Part shown: positions 4,971 to 5,719 of the stretch, piece by piece
How the letters are laid out: each line of letters begins with the position of its first letter
Numbering within the stretch: the stretch's first letter is position 1
Translations under genes and position numbers: made by a program
Source of the DNA: Cytophagales bacterium
GTDB lineage: Bacteria > Bacteroidota > Bacteroidia > Cytophagales > JAAEPT01
Length of the DNA: 5,719 bases
Direction: 5' to 3'
Assembly (NCBI GenBank): GCA_011524675.1
Contig: WTJX01000364.1
Span: 1-5,719 of the forward strand
The notes under the pieces: generated by a model
Database searches by the model: none
Told to the model about the DNA's origin: nothing
What the model saw: the letters and a program-made list of their open reading frames with translations, nothing else

Positions 4971-5711
4971 CTAGAAGGCTTTGCTTTGCAAGACAGGTAT
5001 GTTAGCACACTGAGGCTTGACATTGCTATGCACTAAAAGGTCTTGATAGTACATTGTTTTGGTATTACTTATATTTTTTATACAGGTAATACTTACTGTC
5101 CCATAATCTTCTTTTGGGCGTGACATCAGCGCACGGTTATGAGAACCAAGCTCCTCAAAGGCAGTTCGGTGGTATGCCATACATTCTTTTTCTGTTATTT
5201 CGGCATCATACGCCCATTGTCCAAAAAGTAATTCTCTTTGAGAAATAATAGATGGCTTATATAAGGTAACAGAGGACCAAAGGTATCTTTTATGGATATC
5301 TAAGTTTTTTTTATATAAAGACGCACCGTCCCAGCGATATTCAATCAAATATTCTTTATAGATAAACACTAACGTAAAAGGCTCTATTCCCTCTAAAACA
5401 TCAGCTTTCAAATAGGTCAAAGGATCATGATAAGACAACAAGTCTAGCACTACTTGCCCTCTACTTTTTGCATAACTATTGGCTTGCTCGTGTTTTATAA
5501 ATGCACCATTGAGGAGACACACGCTCACTCCCATAGCATTCGTACCGATCCAAGTGCCCTTTGCTAAGCCGTCTTCAGGATAAAGTATCATACCTTCTCC
5601 GCCTACTTTTCTCTCTACTGGAAAGCTTGCCTTTGGTCTGCTAAGCTTCACATCACGCGAGGAGGTGAGTAGCCATCCTTCTCTACTAGGACAAAAACTT
5701 ACTGTACACAT
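4971..5711 (-). CDS. TANGO2/NRDE-family protein
   Basis: This 246-residue protein belongs to the TANGO2 (NRDE) family, which has a predicted Ntn-hydrolase-like fold with Cys2 as the presumed N-terminal nucleophile. Eukaryotic relatives have been linked to haem handling; the bacterial function is unsettled. Visible family features are MCTVSF at 1-6, the TSSRD segment at 16-20, RP at 25-26, YPEDGLAKGTWIGTN at 44-58, VCLLNGAF at 64-71, SRGQVVLDLL at 83-92, WSSVTLY at 145-151 and TVSIT at 205-209. The signature NRDE is changed to SRDV (18-21). The ATG at 5711 is chosen because the family requires Cys at position 2; only 8 bp of upstream sequence is in the window, so its promoter is not visible. 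It is the first gene of a likely pair with the ATP-grasp gene. Confidence 0.88.
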   Translation of the reverse strand: MCTVSFCPSREGWLLTSSRDVKLSRPKASFPVERKVGGEGMILYPEDGLAKGTWIGTNAMGVSVCLLNGAFIKHEQANSYAKSRGQVVLDLLSYHDPLTYLKADVLEGIEPFTLVFIYKEYLIEYRWDGASLYKKNLDIHKRYLWSSVTLYKPSIISQRELLFGQWAYDAEITEKECMAYHRTAFEELGSHNRALMSRPKEDYGTVSITCIKNISNTKTMYYQDLLVHSNVKPQCANIPVLQSKAF

Positions 5712-5719
5712 ATCTTTAT

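Overview
The window looks like chromosomal DNA of a member of the Bacteroidota, probably Cytophagales or a relative. The reasons are strong AT-richness, absence of clear Shine-Dalgarno sequences before the starts, proteins that read like Bacteroidota versions of their families, and long intergenic stretches filled with short degenerate repeats. No tRNA, rRNA, CRISPR array, transposase or phage gene was seen. The genus cannot be fixed from sequence alone.

Layout: the left edge (1-202) holds a doubtful start of a minus-strand gene and a small hairpin. Positions 203-1219 (-) encode a membrane-anchored family 2 glycosyltransferase. A 678-bp divergent intergenic region follows, with several repeats and stem-loops. 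Positions 1898-2794 (+) encode an LD-carboxypeptidase (peptidase S66, LdcA type). It converges on a DinB-like metalloprotein (2900-3394, -) across 105 bp that contain a tandem heptamer repeat. Next comes a 506-bp region (3395-3900) that is a mosaic of unrelated short tandem arrays with 7- or 8-bp periods. The right part is a likely two-gene minus-strand transcription unit: a TANGO2/NRDE-family protein (4971-5711) followed 23 bp later by an ATP-grasp ligase-like protein (3901-4947).

Two genes relate to the cell envelope: the glycosyltransferase (surface polysaccharide) and the LD-carboxypeptidase (muropeptide recycling). The ATP-grasp protein resembles D-Ala-D-Ala ligases only at fold level, and its substrate is unknown. 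The TANGO2-like and DinB-like proteins are conserved families of unclear bacterial function, and no single pathway clearly links all five genes.

The most unusual feature is not a gene. Several different degenerate heptamer (and one octamer) tandem arrays sit side by side between genes. Words from the same families recur in other gaps of the window, partly in opposite orientation. One array runs into the 3' end of the ATP-grasp gene and supplies its last codons and stop.
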